A stretch of DNA of 64,000 nt, taken from assembly GCF_018143015.1 (NCBI RefSeq), contig NC_054746.1:20288464-20352463 (forward strand), written 5' to 3'. The notes beneath the pieces are model-generated. The model worked only from the letters and a program-made list of their open reading frames with translations, was not told the DNA's origin and did not search any database. A program made the position numbers and the translations under genes. Positions 41,928 through 56,900 of the stretch are shown here, one piece after another; within the stretch, counting starts at the first letter, position 1; every line of letters begins with the position of its first letter. This DNA comes from Lytechinus variegatus. Taxonomy: Eukaryota > Echinodermata > Echinoidea > Temnopleuroida > Toxopneustidae.

Positions 41928-44900
41928 CTGAAATGAAATTATTTAAAGAATCTTAATTAGATAATATGACAATGCATGTATAATGTTATTGTGTATTATA
42001 GCACGAAGAGAAGCGTTTATTTTGTAATGTATTTTACAACAAAATGACTCATTATTTTCATTATTCATTTTTACAGTCAACCCTGCATAATTCAAAGTCG
42101 CCTTCCTTCCTTATGCAAAACGATGAAAACTACAAACAGACAGAACTTGGGTTGACACTTTTATCTTATACAGATGTTTTATAAAGATGTTTGTAAACCA
42201 CGTATAATTAGTGACCCGGGTAAAATTTATTAAATCGCATCTTCATAAAGTCAACGATGCAACCATGCTGTGAACACAGGGCCCGTTGCAGAAAAGTTAC
42301 TCTTTTAGTAACTTTGCCATCCAATGGTAACTTACATGGTAGCAATGCTAATCAGCCAATCAGAATCAAGAATTGTAGGGAAGTTACCATTGGATGGTAA
42401 AGTTACCATAATGGTAACTTTTATGAAACAGGGTCCAGGAGGGTGTTTCATAAAGCTGTATGTAAAGTTATGCACAACTTTATGCATGACTGGTATATGA
42501 TCTTAAAGGTGCAAAGTCAGTTACATAGGGATATACCACATAACACATCACAAGAAAGGGTCACCAGTCACAAAGTCATTCCACCTTCCAAACAGCTATA
42601 TGTAACACCCACCAGGATAGCATTTTAAAGATAAAGATTATGCCTTTTCAACACAGCTGAAATAATAAAGAATAATTAAATTGCTGATTAATTCCTCATT
42701 TAAGGTGTGAGTACCACAATTTTACTTGAATACTTACCTCATCTAATCCAAAATTGCCACGAGAGCTTGAATAGGATGCTAATATGAAGAAGAATGAAGG
42801 AGATAAAATATCGAAAAAATGATTAAACAATGCTGAAACTACTTTCCTTATGTAGCAGGAAATCATCTTCCTCAAATTAAAAAAAAATTCTCTCGACAAC
42901 CTTTCTTTCTCCTGTTTTAACTGCAGTTGATCCTATGCCATTATTCTGGCTTACCTTTGTTGGACAATATCAGCATAACGCAATTTAGGTAGATGTGCCT
43001 ACTTTTTGTACAGTCTGGCATGAGCATTGATTACGTGTATGAGCAAAACTAGGCAATCACATTAATGTCATATTTACCTTGCGCTTTGATGATACTCAAA
43101 TTGATATTGATTCCCCAAAATGCATTTATTTTAATTGAAAGATAAATATCATACTTTCAATGTTATATATCCTGTTTTTTATTCTTTTTTGCTCAATCTC
43201 AATCTACATTTTTCAAGCCTGGATACCCCTTAATAATCAGTACAAGATCATTGTATGATACCACTTTAGTGCAGTATAGGCCAAGAAAAGCATATTCAGA
43301 ATAATGGATTAAATGGAACCTCTTAGATCAGCTTTCATTCTCATCTGCCAAAATTTATATCATCTTTACTTGCGAGATTTTAACATCATTCTAAAGCTAT
43401 TCATTATTTGTATTTGCACATCCAACTTAAAAAGACTCTGACAAACCTATGTCATTACAACCCTCCTGACAAAGTACGATGTCACATATATTCAGGCCGA
43501 TATGAAGCACAATTAAGCTTATTTTCGAAACCCGCGAATTTGGGTTTTTATATTGGGTAGAATATACACACATGTACACACACACACACATGTGAGGTTG
43601 TGTGTGGTTGTGCATGCATGTGACTTTCACCAAAACAGAACAAATTTCCAATTATTTTATATTATTTCTTGCGTTTAAACTTATGAGGGGGAAAGAGCCG
43701 TTTTTACTCACTGAACATATACTTGAGCTTGATGGCAGCACCGATGAAGGAGTCAAATGTAATCATACCCCTCTTATCAGCATAACGCAAAATCAGAGCA
43801 CTGAAAGTTTCGTTGCTCAGTTTGAATCCTGCAAGAAAAAAGTGTAATTAGTAAAGACATAACAAGACATTCTCAGTATCTTCACCTTTATCTCTAACAT
43901 GTTACATTGCCATTACATCATAAAAGTCATCATTTTTTATGATAAAAACTCATATAAACTTTGACCTGGACCTGAAAACACATTCATTCCATATCATCCA
44001 ATAATTTTATCAAACAAACAAGTGGAATGCCTCTGGCCGTCTCACCTGCATCACGCGGTTCAATATAGCAGCAGTGCTGACTATGAATACTACTCTAACT
44101 CGCACAAGATGTTCAGTGATACATGGTTACTCTTATGTCCAAGTTTAATGAACTAGACCACTTTTTATGAACTAGACCAATAAACTTACAGAGATATGAT
44201 GGTTATTCAACAAAAAACCCCAACATGGCCAAAGTTCATTGACCTTACATGACCTTTGACCTTGATCATGTGACCTGAAACTCGCACAGGATGTTCAGTG
44301 ATACTTGATTACTCTTATGTACAAGTTTCATGAATCAGATCCATAAACATTCAAAGTTATGATGGTAATTCAACAGATACACCCAATTCGGCCAAAGTTC
44401 ATTGACCTTTGACCTTGGTCATGTGACCTGAAATGAGCACAGGATGTTCAGTGATACTTGATTACTCTAATGTCCAAGTTCAGTGAACTAGACCAATAAA
44501 CTTTCAAAGTTATGATGGTAATTCAACAGATACCCCGATTCGGCCAAAGTTCATTGACCCTAAATGACCTTTGACCTTAATCATGAGACCTGAAACTTGC
44601 ACAAAATGTTCAGTGATGCTTGATTACTATTATGTCCAAGTTTCATTAATCAGATCCATAAACTTTCAAAGTTATGATGGGAATTCAACAGATATCCCCA
44701 ACTCGGCCAAAGTTCATTGACCCTAAATGACCTTTGACCTTGGTCATGTGACGTGAAACTCATGCAGGATGTTCACTGATACTTGATTAACCTTATGTCC
44801 AAGTTTCATGAACTAGGTCCATATATTTTGTAAGTTATGATGACATTTCAAAAACTTAACCTCAGGTTAAGATTTCGATGTTGATTCCTCCAACATGGTC

Positions 44901-47900
44901 TAAGTTCATTGACCCTAAATGACCTTTGACCTTGGTCATGTGACATGAAACTCTAAAAGGATGTTCAGTAATACTTGATTAACCTTATGGCCAAGTTTTA
45001 TGAACTAGGTCCATATACTTTCTAAGTTATGACATCATTTCAAAAACTTAACCTCAGGTTAAGATTTGATGTTGACGCCGCCGCCGCCGCCGTCGGAAAA
45101 GCGGCGCCTATAGTCTCACTTTGCTTCGCAGGTGAGACAAAAATTGAATACATTTTTATCAAAATTAATTGATCTGAATGACATTTGAACTTGTCTTAGA
45201 GAACTAACATGAATCCCATGTACTTGCCGATGCCCCAATTGGCCTTATTACATCTAGAATAAACTTGTTAAAAACATAACATAGTAAAGCAATACTTAAA
45301 CTGAAACATAAAAAACTAAAGATCTAAACCCTAAAAGGACTGGGGTCATTATCACCCTTCCTGATCCAGAAAAAAGATTGAGCAGCAAAATTTTACGACT
45401 GTTTCAATTAAAGTCTTGCAGAACTTTTGAGACCAAATTCGCAACATGAGATAGCAACACAGAACCACATAACTGTTATAACATTTTACGAGACAATGCC
45501 ATACTGAAAAAAACTCTGTCAATGAAAGATAAATTCAGGAAATGGTATTTTTTTTATTCTATTGGTCTGCTTAATTTAGGGTTAAATTTAGTTGTAAAAT
45601 GGTCTGTAATAATTTCTACTGAAAAAAAAGAAATATATTTTTCTTTGTGAAAACATTTAAATAAGATTACAAAGGTGATACCTGGTAAAAATAAAATCTT
45701 AAATGTAATTGGGTGTTAAATATGCAAATGGTGTTTTCTTGAATAAATTTGCATATTTTATTCATTATATATAGAAAATAATTATTTTAGGTTTATTTTA
45801 CTATTAGCTTGTAGCTTATGTTGCAAAGAATGTGTACCAAATTTCCGCATGATAGCACAAACAGCATCCAAAGATATGAAAGGGGGGGCATCATGCCCCT
45901 CAACCCCATCATTGATACATCTGAATAACCCACTCCTTTTAGGGTTAGAAATAAAGATCTTTGAAATAAAAATTAATTTTGGATGTTTGTATATTTTTTA
46001 ATAACATAACAAGGTTATAGACCTGAATTGAGCTTTGACCTTAATTATGTGCCCTCACATATGATGATCAGTGATATTTGAATACCAATATGTCTAGGTT
46101 TCATGAAATAGATCAACATAGTAATTATGACATTTCGAAACTTAACTTTGGTTATCAAATTTCAATGTTGATGATGCCAGACACTGTTGATTGTTTGATT
46201 TTCCCTCCTGCATGGTGTTTTATTTTCATTATTTTGTCCCCTATTTTCTTTCACTCAAATCCAAGGCTTTCATAAAAGTTTTTTTTTATATTTTGGGCAC
46301 TGACTAGTATCTACCTAGCCCTACTGGTAATGTATATTTTTCTATTAAAATAGCCTTTTTGAGCATTTATCTTCTGATTATTTTCTGATTGGATATCAGA
46401 AAGCTATGTATTTTCAGCCTGTTTTATGTTGGGAAAGTGGTTTCAGAATGAATATAATACCAAGATATTTTATTTTGTTTTGGCGCCTGATTAAAATTCA
46501 TTTTCATGTAAAACTGAATTGAATTTTATTTATTGACCACAATCTAATTATAAACATGTAAATATACAAAGCATAACAAACTACACAATCAAGAAAATGC
46601 AAAAAAAATTACAGTGGAAATGTGGTGGGATCATAACAATTTTTGAAAAAAACTTGTACACACATCCAGCAAATTTATTTAATAAAATGTACTTGTTATC
46701 ACATTTATCATCACAATTATCTTACCAAGCGATGTGAGTGCACTCCTCAATTCATATCCATTGAATGTTCCAGAGTTGTCAGTATCATACTTCTTAAAAA
46801 CAGCCTGAATATATAGAAAATAGCACAAACATTTGATTAAAATGTAGAAAGAATATATTACTACAATACAGAGAAAGAGTGAATCCAAGATGACTGTCTT
46901 TTAGTGTATAATACAAAGTATAGCACAAAAAATTTTGTTTAAATGTCTCGAGACATTGATTGTGTGCCTTGTGCAATTCCTCTCAGATGCTAATATCAGT
47001 AATGGTATTTGTCTTGAACTTTAATAAAGGAAATGTATGTCTCTCGGGACCGAGACATTGAAGGGACACTGAAAAGATCACAATTTTGACAAGCAAAACT
47101 GGAGTGGTAGTGGTGGTGGTTTATAAGTGTGGAGGTGGTGGTACAACTGTGGAATGATTTGTCTGTTGATTAATAACGTGTATACACGTGCATCGGCTTT
47201 TGGTTCAGAAACAAAAGCCGATGCAGAATCCTCTTTTGGTTTATCTTGCACTGCATTTACACGCTGTCACAGCTCGCAGTGCAGAATCGGCTCGCGTTGC
47301 AAAATCCTGAAATGATCCACGTACCAACAAAATACGTCATAGTAAAGATAACACTGGCTCTGTGCGCTTTCAAGTATGCCATAATGGTAAAATGACATAC
47401 GCGTCAATTGCCGATGCAGAATCCGCTTTCTGTTTACACATAGAAAAAAGCCAATTCTGCATCGGCTCGCGGTTTTGAACCTACTTCTTTGGTGATGCTA
47501 AATTGCCAATTCTGCACTGAGAGCCAAAAGCCGATTCCGCATAGGCTCGCAGTTCTGAACCGCAAGCCGATGCAGCGTGTAAACACAGTAATAATGAATG
47601 TATAATTAAAACTATTTTTAACTTTTTGATAAAATGATACTAAATTGATTTTTTTTTTTACTTCACAATAAATGGGAAAGTGGCTCACATATGTCACAAA
47701 TGCAAAAAATTACCATTCTAATAACTTTTTAAATCTTTGAAAGATTTTCCTCAACCCTTCACCAATACTTTCATTTATTTTATCAGGGTGATCTTCCCCT
47801 TTAAATTGGTATACATACCTTCCAAACACTGATGTTCTGCCAAAGTTCCCTGAACTCTTCAAATCCAAGTTTGCCAGATCGATCATCCTGTGAAAGAATC

Positions 47901-50900
47901 GCTAAGGAAAATATTTCTCAAAAAAAAAAGATCATCATACGGGACTGTAGTGTGTAATATGCAGAGAATATAATGGAATGGATTTCTACATAATGCTCTA
48001 TGGAAAAATATTGCCATAATCTATTTTATTCTTTTTCTAGAAAATGAAGCATCTATGTAAAAATATTGAGGAAGTTCCCTCATACTTTTAATGGTGTACA
48101 TGTAGAATCACAGTATTCAAACTATTTTCATACAACCCTTTTTCTTTTTTTTTACATTACACTAATGGAATGTTAAGCAATAAATATAGATTAAATTGCT
48201 AAATGGGAGAATTTTTCCTTCAATAAAAACCGTCCAAAAAGGATACATCGGTAAGAGCAACCATACTCTTGCAAGATTCCAGGCTGAATCCACCGCCCTG
48301 AAGCTCTAGAAATAGATACAGGAATGAAATAAATAAAACAATCAAGCTGCCTGGACAATAAATTGATACACATAATTATAACAAGTACCTAAATCATTTT
48401 CAGAGGTTTCTAATAAACTTGCACTACTAAAGGGATAAAGATATTACAATAAAAATTACATAATTAATAAAGCATGCTTATCTATCATGCAACATTGAGT
48501 CAGTATTATTGCATCCTGTTTAAGAAAGGGAAATAATGATATCTTGAAACATTTACTCATCGGAGTATAATTGAAATAATCAATTCCTCATGAAAAAAAG
48601 ATTGCCAAAATGTTGACAATTTTTTTAAGTTGCATGGTCATGGACGACTCCACCCCAACAACAAAAAGTTGATTTGAATAAAAAATAACCCCCCCCCCCC
48701 CGATAACAAATCATACAACTAATTTTTCATCAAAATCATACGTAAAATAAGAAAGTTAGACATATTTAAGCTTTGCTTATTTTCACAAAACAATTAAATG
48801 CACATCCTGGTCAGTATGCAAATGTGGGAACTGATGATATCATCCAATCACTATTTCTTTGATATTTTATTATATGAAATATTCTAATTTTTACCGCATT
48901 AATTTGAATTTTTGTTATTCCACCCTGAATATGTGGAAATACCATTGCTTTTAACCTTTTATGGTTCAGTCAAGTTGGTCCTTATTATCAAATCTGTACT
49001 CATTGAAATTTGGTTTAACTCTTTGCATGCTGAATTTAATTGTACGAATGTGCAAAATTGCAACATCAGCGCGCAAATGGTTAATACAAACTATCAATAA
49101 ACAAAAGAAATATTGCATGAAGGACATCATCGGCTCTCATTTGTATATCACTGCATTGTGCATGCATGTATAACTGCTTTTATTTGTGAAATAGTCAAAA
49201 CTATCTTTATTTTAGATCCGATTTTGAAGAAATTTTCAGGGTTATGCTCATTTGATTTTTTTTTCTATTGATTAAAAGCTACATTTATCTGGGTGGAGTT
49301 GACCTATAAAGATGATAAATCAGTATAAAGCATGCACAAAATGACAGAGAATTAGTCTTTTTACATTCAGCATCCTACTTATACTTTCACTTTGAAAAAT
49401 ATTCTATGGAAACAAGGACACACAGGTACTGCCTATCTAGAGTTTGAATATAGCATTTCATTTCCCCAACAGAATTTTCCAAGGGATTACATAGCTGAAA
49501 TGTTGAAATGTTATTTGTTAAAAAAAGTTAGACTGGGCAATATCTCTTATATTATATAGTCTATGTAGATTCGCCATCAGAGTTTGTATTTATAATAAAT
49601 ACTTGCTGCAGCTCTGTCCTCATAATAGAAGCAATTAGGAAAAATACAACAAGGGTGTGCTTAATGCAATTGATGCATACATTAAGTAAATTACCTGATT
49701 ACTCAACTTAGTAAGCAGCAAGTGATGTCACCTTAGTGATTATAATGCCCCAGTTTACAATACAATTCAGTTATATTAACTGGGGTGACATCAAAATAAC
49801 AAATGCGATCTTTGCATCTATGATCATGTGATGGCGTATTAACCTATCACTGATTCGAATCTACATAACCTAAATAATATAACAAGATATTCAAGGAAAA
49901 CAATTTGATTTCATTTCATCCATTGCTTCTATCTCATAATTGTAGTATTTTTTTTCAGGAATTACCGTCATCTTCCCCTCGGAGATCTGCTTGTCACAAG
50001 GTTGTGAGCATTTCATGAGAGAAGTAAATTAATCATGTTATCACCATTACACATTTTGCTTACCATACACTGATCCATGCAGACATCAATAACAGACGTT
50101 GAAAGCACATTAAACACATCACATGTTACAGCAAACAGTGTAGGCAGGGAATGAGAGAAAAGCGTGGAAGATACAAGCAAGCGAAGATCATGCATAACAG
50201 GGTGAGACATTGGAACAAAATGCATGTAGATCTAATTATGAGGAAATGCAAATAGCTCATGCGAAAACACATTAGCTGATTAAATGTGTACAGTGAAAAT
50301 GTGCGTATGGTGAGTGAAGGTTAGAAAATGAACGAAAAAGCATTATGAAGAGTTTGTCATCAATTATTGAATAAAAGGTAAGCATTGCATCAATTTCATA
50401 ATTTTCATTTCCCATACCTGAATACTTAAAGATAAATTGAAAAAATCAGCAAACAGTATTAATATGAAGGCGTTACTTAACACTACTGGGGTAAAATAAA
50501 GACTGAAGTATGGCCAAATTAAAATTGGGCAATCGTCTTCTTAATCTCCTAAAGGCTTTGGTATTTTCTATTGTTACAGCACAAAATAATATGCATTTCA
50601 ATATGAACATAATAGCCACTTTTCCCTATTGCTGAGAAATGTGAAAATGAAATGAGCTCTCATTAAGAAAGAATCACTTTTTGAACAACATGAAATGTTG
50701 AAATTCCAGGTCAGCACAAAAATGCAATTGGCATAGTGATGCAATACTTGCTCAATGAAAACAAAATTGAACAGAAGTAACTACATAAAAACAGACATAA
50801 AATTAACAAGATCACTATTAAAAGAAAATGCCAAAGTGACAGCAACACTGTATTGGGATTGAGTGGAATATGAATGTGAATGCCTAAAATATATATACTA

Positions 50901-53900
50901 CCGTCAATCTTTTCCTTTTATCTATTTCATTTTGTTATGCTTCTTTAATGTGTCTTCTTTAAGAAGCATTAAAAAAATCAGAATGTATCTGCATAGGTTT
51001 TAGCTTTATATTAAACCATTTCAATGTAATTATTTAGTAAATCAACATAAAATACTACCAAGAATTTTCAAATATAAATATATGAAAAACAACTTCAACT
51101 GATTGGTTTAATAATGCCATTAAGGAAAACAATGAAAGGTATTAAACTGAAGAAAAAAAAAGCAAAGAGAAAGTGATATTAAAAATAAAATCATCTCATA
51201 TTAAATTAAGAGTTTTCATCATGTTTCCAAAATATACGTCAAATACAAGCATGGTCACTATCAAGATGGACAAGTTGCAATATTCATCCGATCAATCCAA
51301 TGAAATTATTACTTTATTTCAAATTTATTTTCAATAAAAATGTCATCACAGACAAACTTACAAATAATCAATAGAATTTAATATGCAAAAGAATTATATG
51401 ACATTTAAGTACAGGTAAACAATCTCAAATGTGATGCCTAGAATTTGTTGTATCTATTCTAAAGTGTATATTATGCAAGTAACTATGTTTCATAATTTTT
51501 TTTCTTTTGAAATAATTTCAAACACAAGGAAACCACAAAGACTAAATAAACACGGCTAAATCAATAGTCCTGGGGTTTTTTTTCGAGCTGAGAGGAGCAA
51601 CATCAGACAATTCTATGCATGAGGGAATCATATTCAAACAATTTTTTCTGCTTTGACATCAAGATACATGACATGTATTTGTGGCACAAAACAAACTTTC
51701 TTTTGGACTCTAAATTAGAGACAAATAGCTTTTTATTTTATTAGCAGGATGATGAAATTTGGTTTGAAAGTTGATTAAAAATAAAAGTTGAAAGGTATAG
51801 AAACTGCAGCCTATTGATCAGGTATTAGACAGAAGCCTTTGTTTCAGAATCGCTAATTAGTTGACTCACTAACCTTCTGTCAATTTACATAGCAATATTA
51901 TTCATGCAATTGGTAAAAAAAAGAGAAATTGAAGAATAGATATGTTGGTTAATAGTTCTCAAAATGCATGAGTATTATGTCTTGCATATTAATTCATTAA
52001 TATATAATCATCAAAGTCAGGTACTGAATGCATGATTATCAATAGGGCAAGCACACTGAATAGAAGATAATTTCAAATGGTTAGGAAATAATTTTTTCCA
52101 TAATATGTTTCTTTCCGTCATTTTAATCAGAAATAAATAGGTAATATATAGAACTATATAAATTGTGTTTCTTTAATCACAGATTAGTAGCCCATTTGTC
52201 AATAATCATACTAATCTTTTCCTTGTTAAGTTTGTTCGAAATTCCCATATATATATACCGGTAGATTAACATACAATGGATGTAAACAAAAAATATATAT
52301 CGAAGGAATACAAAACAAAAGCAACATATGTATGTTCCATTCTTGATTGAAATGTATGAATTGATGTATGAATGATTTTTAAGCTGATATTGAAGGCCTA
52401 TTAAAAAAGCTGAATTTTAATGGCATGCCTGCCTTCAACCAATAAGATGACATAATTTCTGTAACTAAAGGCAGAAACTTCTCAGTTGCCATAACTACAA
52501 TGACACAGTGTGCATGGACGTGTCAGAACAGTTGCAATCAAAAGGAAGTACAAAATCAAATACAACCGATCTTTAACAATCAGAAGTGTGGATTTAGAAT
52601 TTAAATTTCCTTTTTCAATCTTCTTAAGGAGACAAGTGTGAACTTCGACATTAGCTAAGTTTTTAACATACCTATGACACCCATAGACCCAAGCATGTCA
52701 ATCAGTCACCCAGGTATCTCTGTACACTGATGTGTGGGTATTATGTGTGTGAGTATAATGTAATTGCAATGATTTAATCATATTGAATTTTTGCATCCTT
52801 ATGAATATTAGCATGTCCTGCCACCTCAAATATTATTTCAAAACAATATCAAATAAGATATAAATAATCTTATGTAAACTACTCTGTTCCTTTTGAAGGT
52901 TCCCATGGCGAAGAAGACAAGTGCAGTGGTCTCACGGTACACCATGTACTCTTTCAGGGCATGTGCTGGTCCTGAAGAGGACCATCCAAACTTAAAGTTT
53001 TCGACAAGTGTGTTCCTGTCGTCTTCTCTTGTACCATGAAACCACTACACTCTTCTTACTCCTGTTCCAACAAGTATACCACATTCACTATTCTACCAAC
53101 TTATTCCTACAACTGAACAGAAAGAGGTATTTGATGGTTAGTCCACTCCAATCAACCATACACAGCAAATGCTCCCCCTTGCATTGGTTTATGATACCCA
53201 CAAAATGGCACCCATTACAAAAGTAGAAGTTAATATGCATATTATGCTGCAGTCTCACCCACGGAACAGACACCAAAGTGAGTAATGGTATGCCAAAAGG
53301 AATAATGTAATAGTTTTGGTCGGTCTTGTGTGGGTATCGTTGGTGTGACTGTGGTGAAGGATATCCCTCCTAGGCCAAACCGGAGAGGCAAGGGGTCTTC
53401 TATGTGGAAATGCATGATGTGAATCAAGGGCCAGTATCACAAAGCCTAGCAATCATCGTAGAAAAATATCTTTACAATTGATTGCATTGACCACAATGTA
53501 CAATCAATCATGAAAATCAAGCATATGATTAATCGCAATCATGAAAATCGAGCATGTGATTAATCGCAATCATGAAAATCAAGCATATGTTTTAATTGCT
53601 AGAACCTTTGTGTTATGGAAGCCTGATCCAGATTGACATCGAGGGCGCTACACTGGATTTAGTATATGTTCCAGGGAACATTAACTGATTAAATGCACGG
53701 TCTGGTAAGTGTTTAGGGACGTTTGATTCATCAAATTTTGCACTGTTTTCATTTTGATAATGTGACCAGTGTCAAATTGAATATTCACTTTCTCATGATT
53801 TGAATGGATTAATGGGTACAATGGCATCATGATGAAAAGAGTTAATGTGAGATTACAAGGCTGGTGTGTGACTGTCTTTATGGTTGAATGCTTTTAATAT

Positions 53901-56900
53901 GAGAGTGTGTATTCAGGTGTCCCACAGATCATTGCAAAAGCTAAATCATTACACAGAAAAAAGTTTCTCACATTATTTCTTCAAAATAATACAACTATAA
54001 CTGTCATTTGAAACAGTGAATTTTATAGGTGCTAGTTTTGAAAAAAAAATTCAATCAAATTCCAGCAACCTTTAGTGTCAAATGTCTAAACCAAAAGGGG
54101 GATGGGAGATCCATGTGAAATCTTCAACTTGGAGCAATGATCTTTGGGTTGGTGGTAGTCTGTGCTTTAAATGTAATGTGATGATGGCATTGTGTTTGAA
54201 CCCTTAATCTTTTAGAGGTGTAATATAGTATGGTCACTGACCTCGTTTGAGGGCTGCGTTTAAGATCTCCTGCAGTTCCCAGGCGTCCACTTCCATATCC
54301 TGTAAAAAAGCAGAATATATGTCATCAAACCATATTCCATCTGGACACATGAAGAGCTTCCATTCTAAAGATAATACACCTACTGAAAATTGAAGAGCGT
54401 ATTTTATCTCAGGATATGACTCGGGGGGGGGGGGGGGAGGGACTGTCTATAAACAAAAGTTATAACCTTCCCTTTTGCCTGTGGAATGTCATATACACTC
54501 AATCTTTCCTCAGCTTTGCTTCCAAAAGATAGCTACATCCAGCTGAGCTCGAAAGTAATTGTTTATCTTTCACCTTTACAAATAGTGATTATTTGCTTTA
54601 TATATTTATAAGAGAAAACTGTACAAGAACTTACATCCCCTGTGAGCTTCTTGAAGAACTCTCGGAATTTGGCAGTCTGCGCCTCATCCTGAGCTGGAAG
54701 TGGCTAAAAGGATAAAATTATGAAATAAAATAATGATTAATAGAGTGTAAAATATTACCAATGACATGAGATATATAACATAAGAACAAGTAGATCTCAG
54801 TATTTATTGTAATTGTTAAACCTTAGACTACTTAAGCTTGGAAGTAAAAAGACATAGTACAGAGACCGACTTTGTCTGTAGTGGTAAGCAAAGGTCAACT
54901 TTTGAATTGAATATGTTTATGTAGAGGCGATGACTGTCAACCATAGTGAGAATGTTACAAAACTTGAATGTGAAAGAAAAATACAGATTAAACTCACACA
55001 AATGAATTCCAAAAACCTTTTTTCTAATATTGATAACACTACATTCTGGTCATTTACCATATATATGAGAATGTTCCATGGGTCTTGTGTAAAAGCATAA
55101 TTACAAACATTGCAGATTTGAATAACTTTTAGCTTCCCTACACTATAGGCAATATATTCTGCATCCTCCATAAGATGTGCATGATGGGAGGATGTAGTTT
55201 CACCAGGTTTCACCACAGAGAGAAAAAAGACTTTTGCTTCTCTAATATTATACATATATGTTTCATGAATACTTGATCCATGGAGCTGTTTCACAAAGGG
55301 TAAAGTGTGACTTAAATAAAATCCCAGTTGTCTGAAGCGCACAACTCATCATAACATTGGTCAGATCCTGTTTAGAGGGCATACGTCAAACTTTACTGTC
55401 TGTGAAATAGTCCCCATATATCATAAAGTCTATGTTAAACAACCTAATTTGATGCAGACAGGCTCTATAATCATCCTCATTATTGAACTTGCAAGGAATC
55501 AGCTTAATGATTTCAATACGCTCAACTAAAGGACTTTCCAAAGTACTTGAGTGATAAATAACACTTTACAGAACTTCACATATGAATTGCACTTTAATCT
55601 GTAGAAAAAAAACATGAATAACTGATTCTTTTTTTATATATATAATTTTTCCACAGTAAACACATCAGTATGCAAAAATGTTTAGGAATTAAATGACATG
55701 CTAAAATCAATCACAGCAAAACATTCACCTCAAAATCACATCTTTTACTAATACATGTTAATTTAAAGGTTCAATCCTACAACAAAACTTTTTCCAGTTT
55801 ATCACAATAACATGAACTCCAAATGAGTATAGGGGACTTGAACAGTCACTTTACTCATATAAATATCACAATCGAATTCAAGAAAATTCTCTTTTCAGTT
55901 TATAGAACAATCTGGACAAAGGTATCTCCATTTTGAATGGCATGAATATCAATACAATGCATGACAAAGTCATCAAACTAATAACACTTCAGGAAATGAG
56001 AGAACATGTCTTACTGAGTCCACAAATAAACAGTATTTCTCAAAAAATATTTCAGTAAGAGTTATGAGGTGATGAACAAAATAATTGACTTGTTAAGCTA
56101 CTTTTATCAAAACCACTCTCAACAGGCCAGGTATCAACACTACCATACACAATTCCTCTCATCAAATGTGATTGTATTCATCAGGGAAGTCCAAGGTATT
56201 TATCCACATGAAACCAGGGGAGCATTTCATCAACATTTTTGTCCGACAAGTTGTCAGATCTGACAACTTTCCTTGATTTTGATTTGCTGGGAGGCACTGT
56301 TCCCATTGTAAATGTCGGATAAAACAGGACTTGTCGGATAACATGTCTGACAAGCCCTTTCATGAAATGCTCCCCCGGGCAAATAAACGTCAGGAAGGTT
56401 AAATGATAACGATGTTCTGCTTTTTCGTGGCTGCTTCACGTCATATGCTTTTACATAAACCGACCTTCTTAAAGGGAATGATTGCTATACCAAACCATTG
56501 TCCCAAACCAGGCTGAGGGTGATTATCTTCACAATCCAAGCACTTCTATCCAAATGTTCATAAGATAATAGAAAAGAACTCCCCAGAAAAAATATTACCT
56601 TCCTCAGTAAACCAAGATGTCACTATAAACACAAGTTCATTCTTTCCAACATATTCCAAATGTTTTAAAGTATACATTTATAAAAGATTAATTTTTTAAC
56701 CGAATGAGACCTTTTTAAACATTTCAGTTGGATACAAGCTCCCAATATTTGACTTCATTTACTGCTAATAGTATACCTTACCACTTAGTCACCAGGCAAG
56801 TAACACTCTCAAATACACTGATTGCATTCTGCATAATTTTCCAAAACCTTATATATCAGAGAACAACTTTTGAATATAAATGACTTACATGATCCGGTTT

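Noticed and set aside
50013-50225. Minus-strand open frame followed by a GTAAGC donor-like site in the calpain-type intron.
   Set aside because: No acceptable acceptor and no resemblance to EF-hand sequence; the flanking exons already join in phase.
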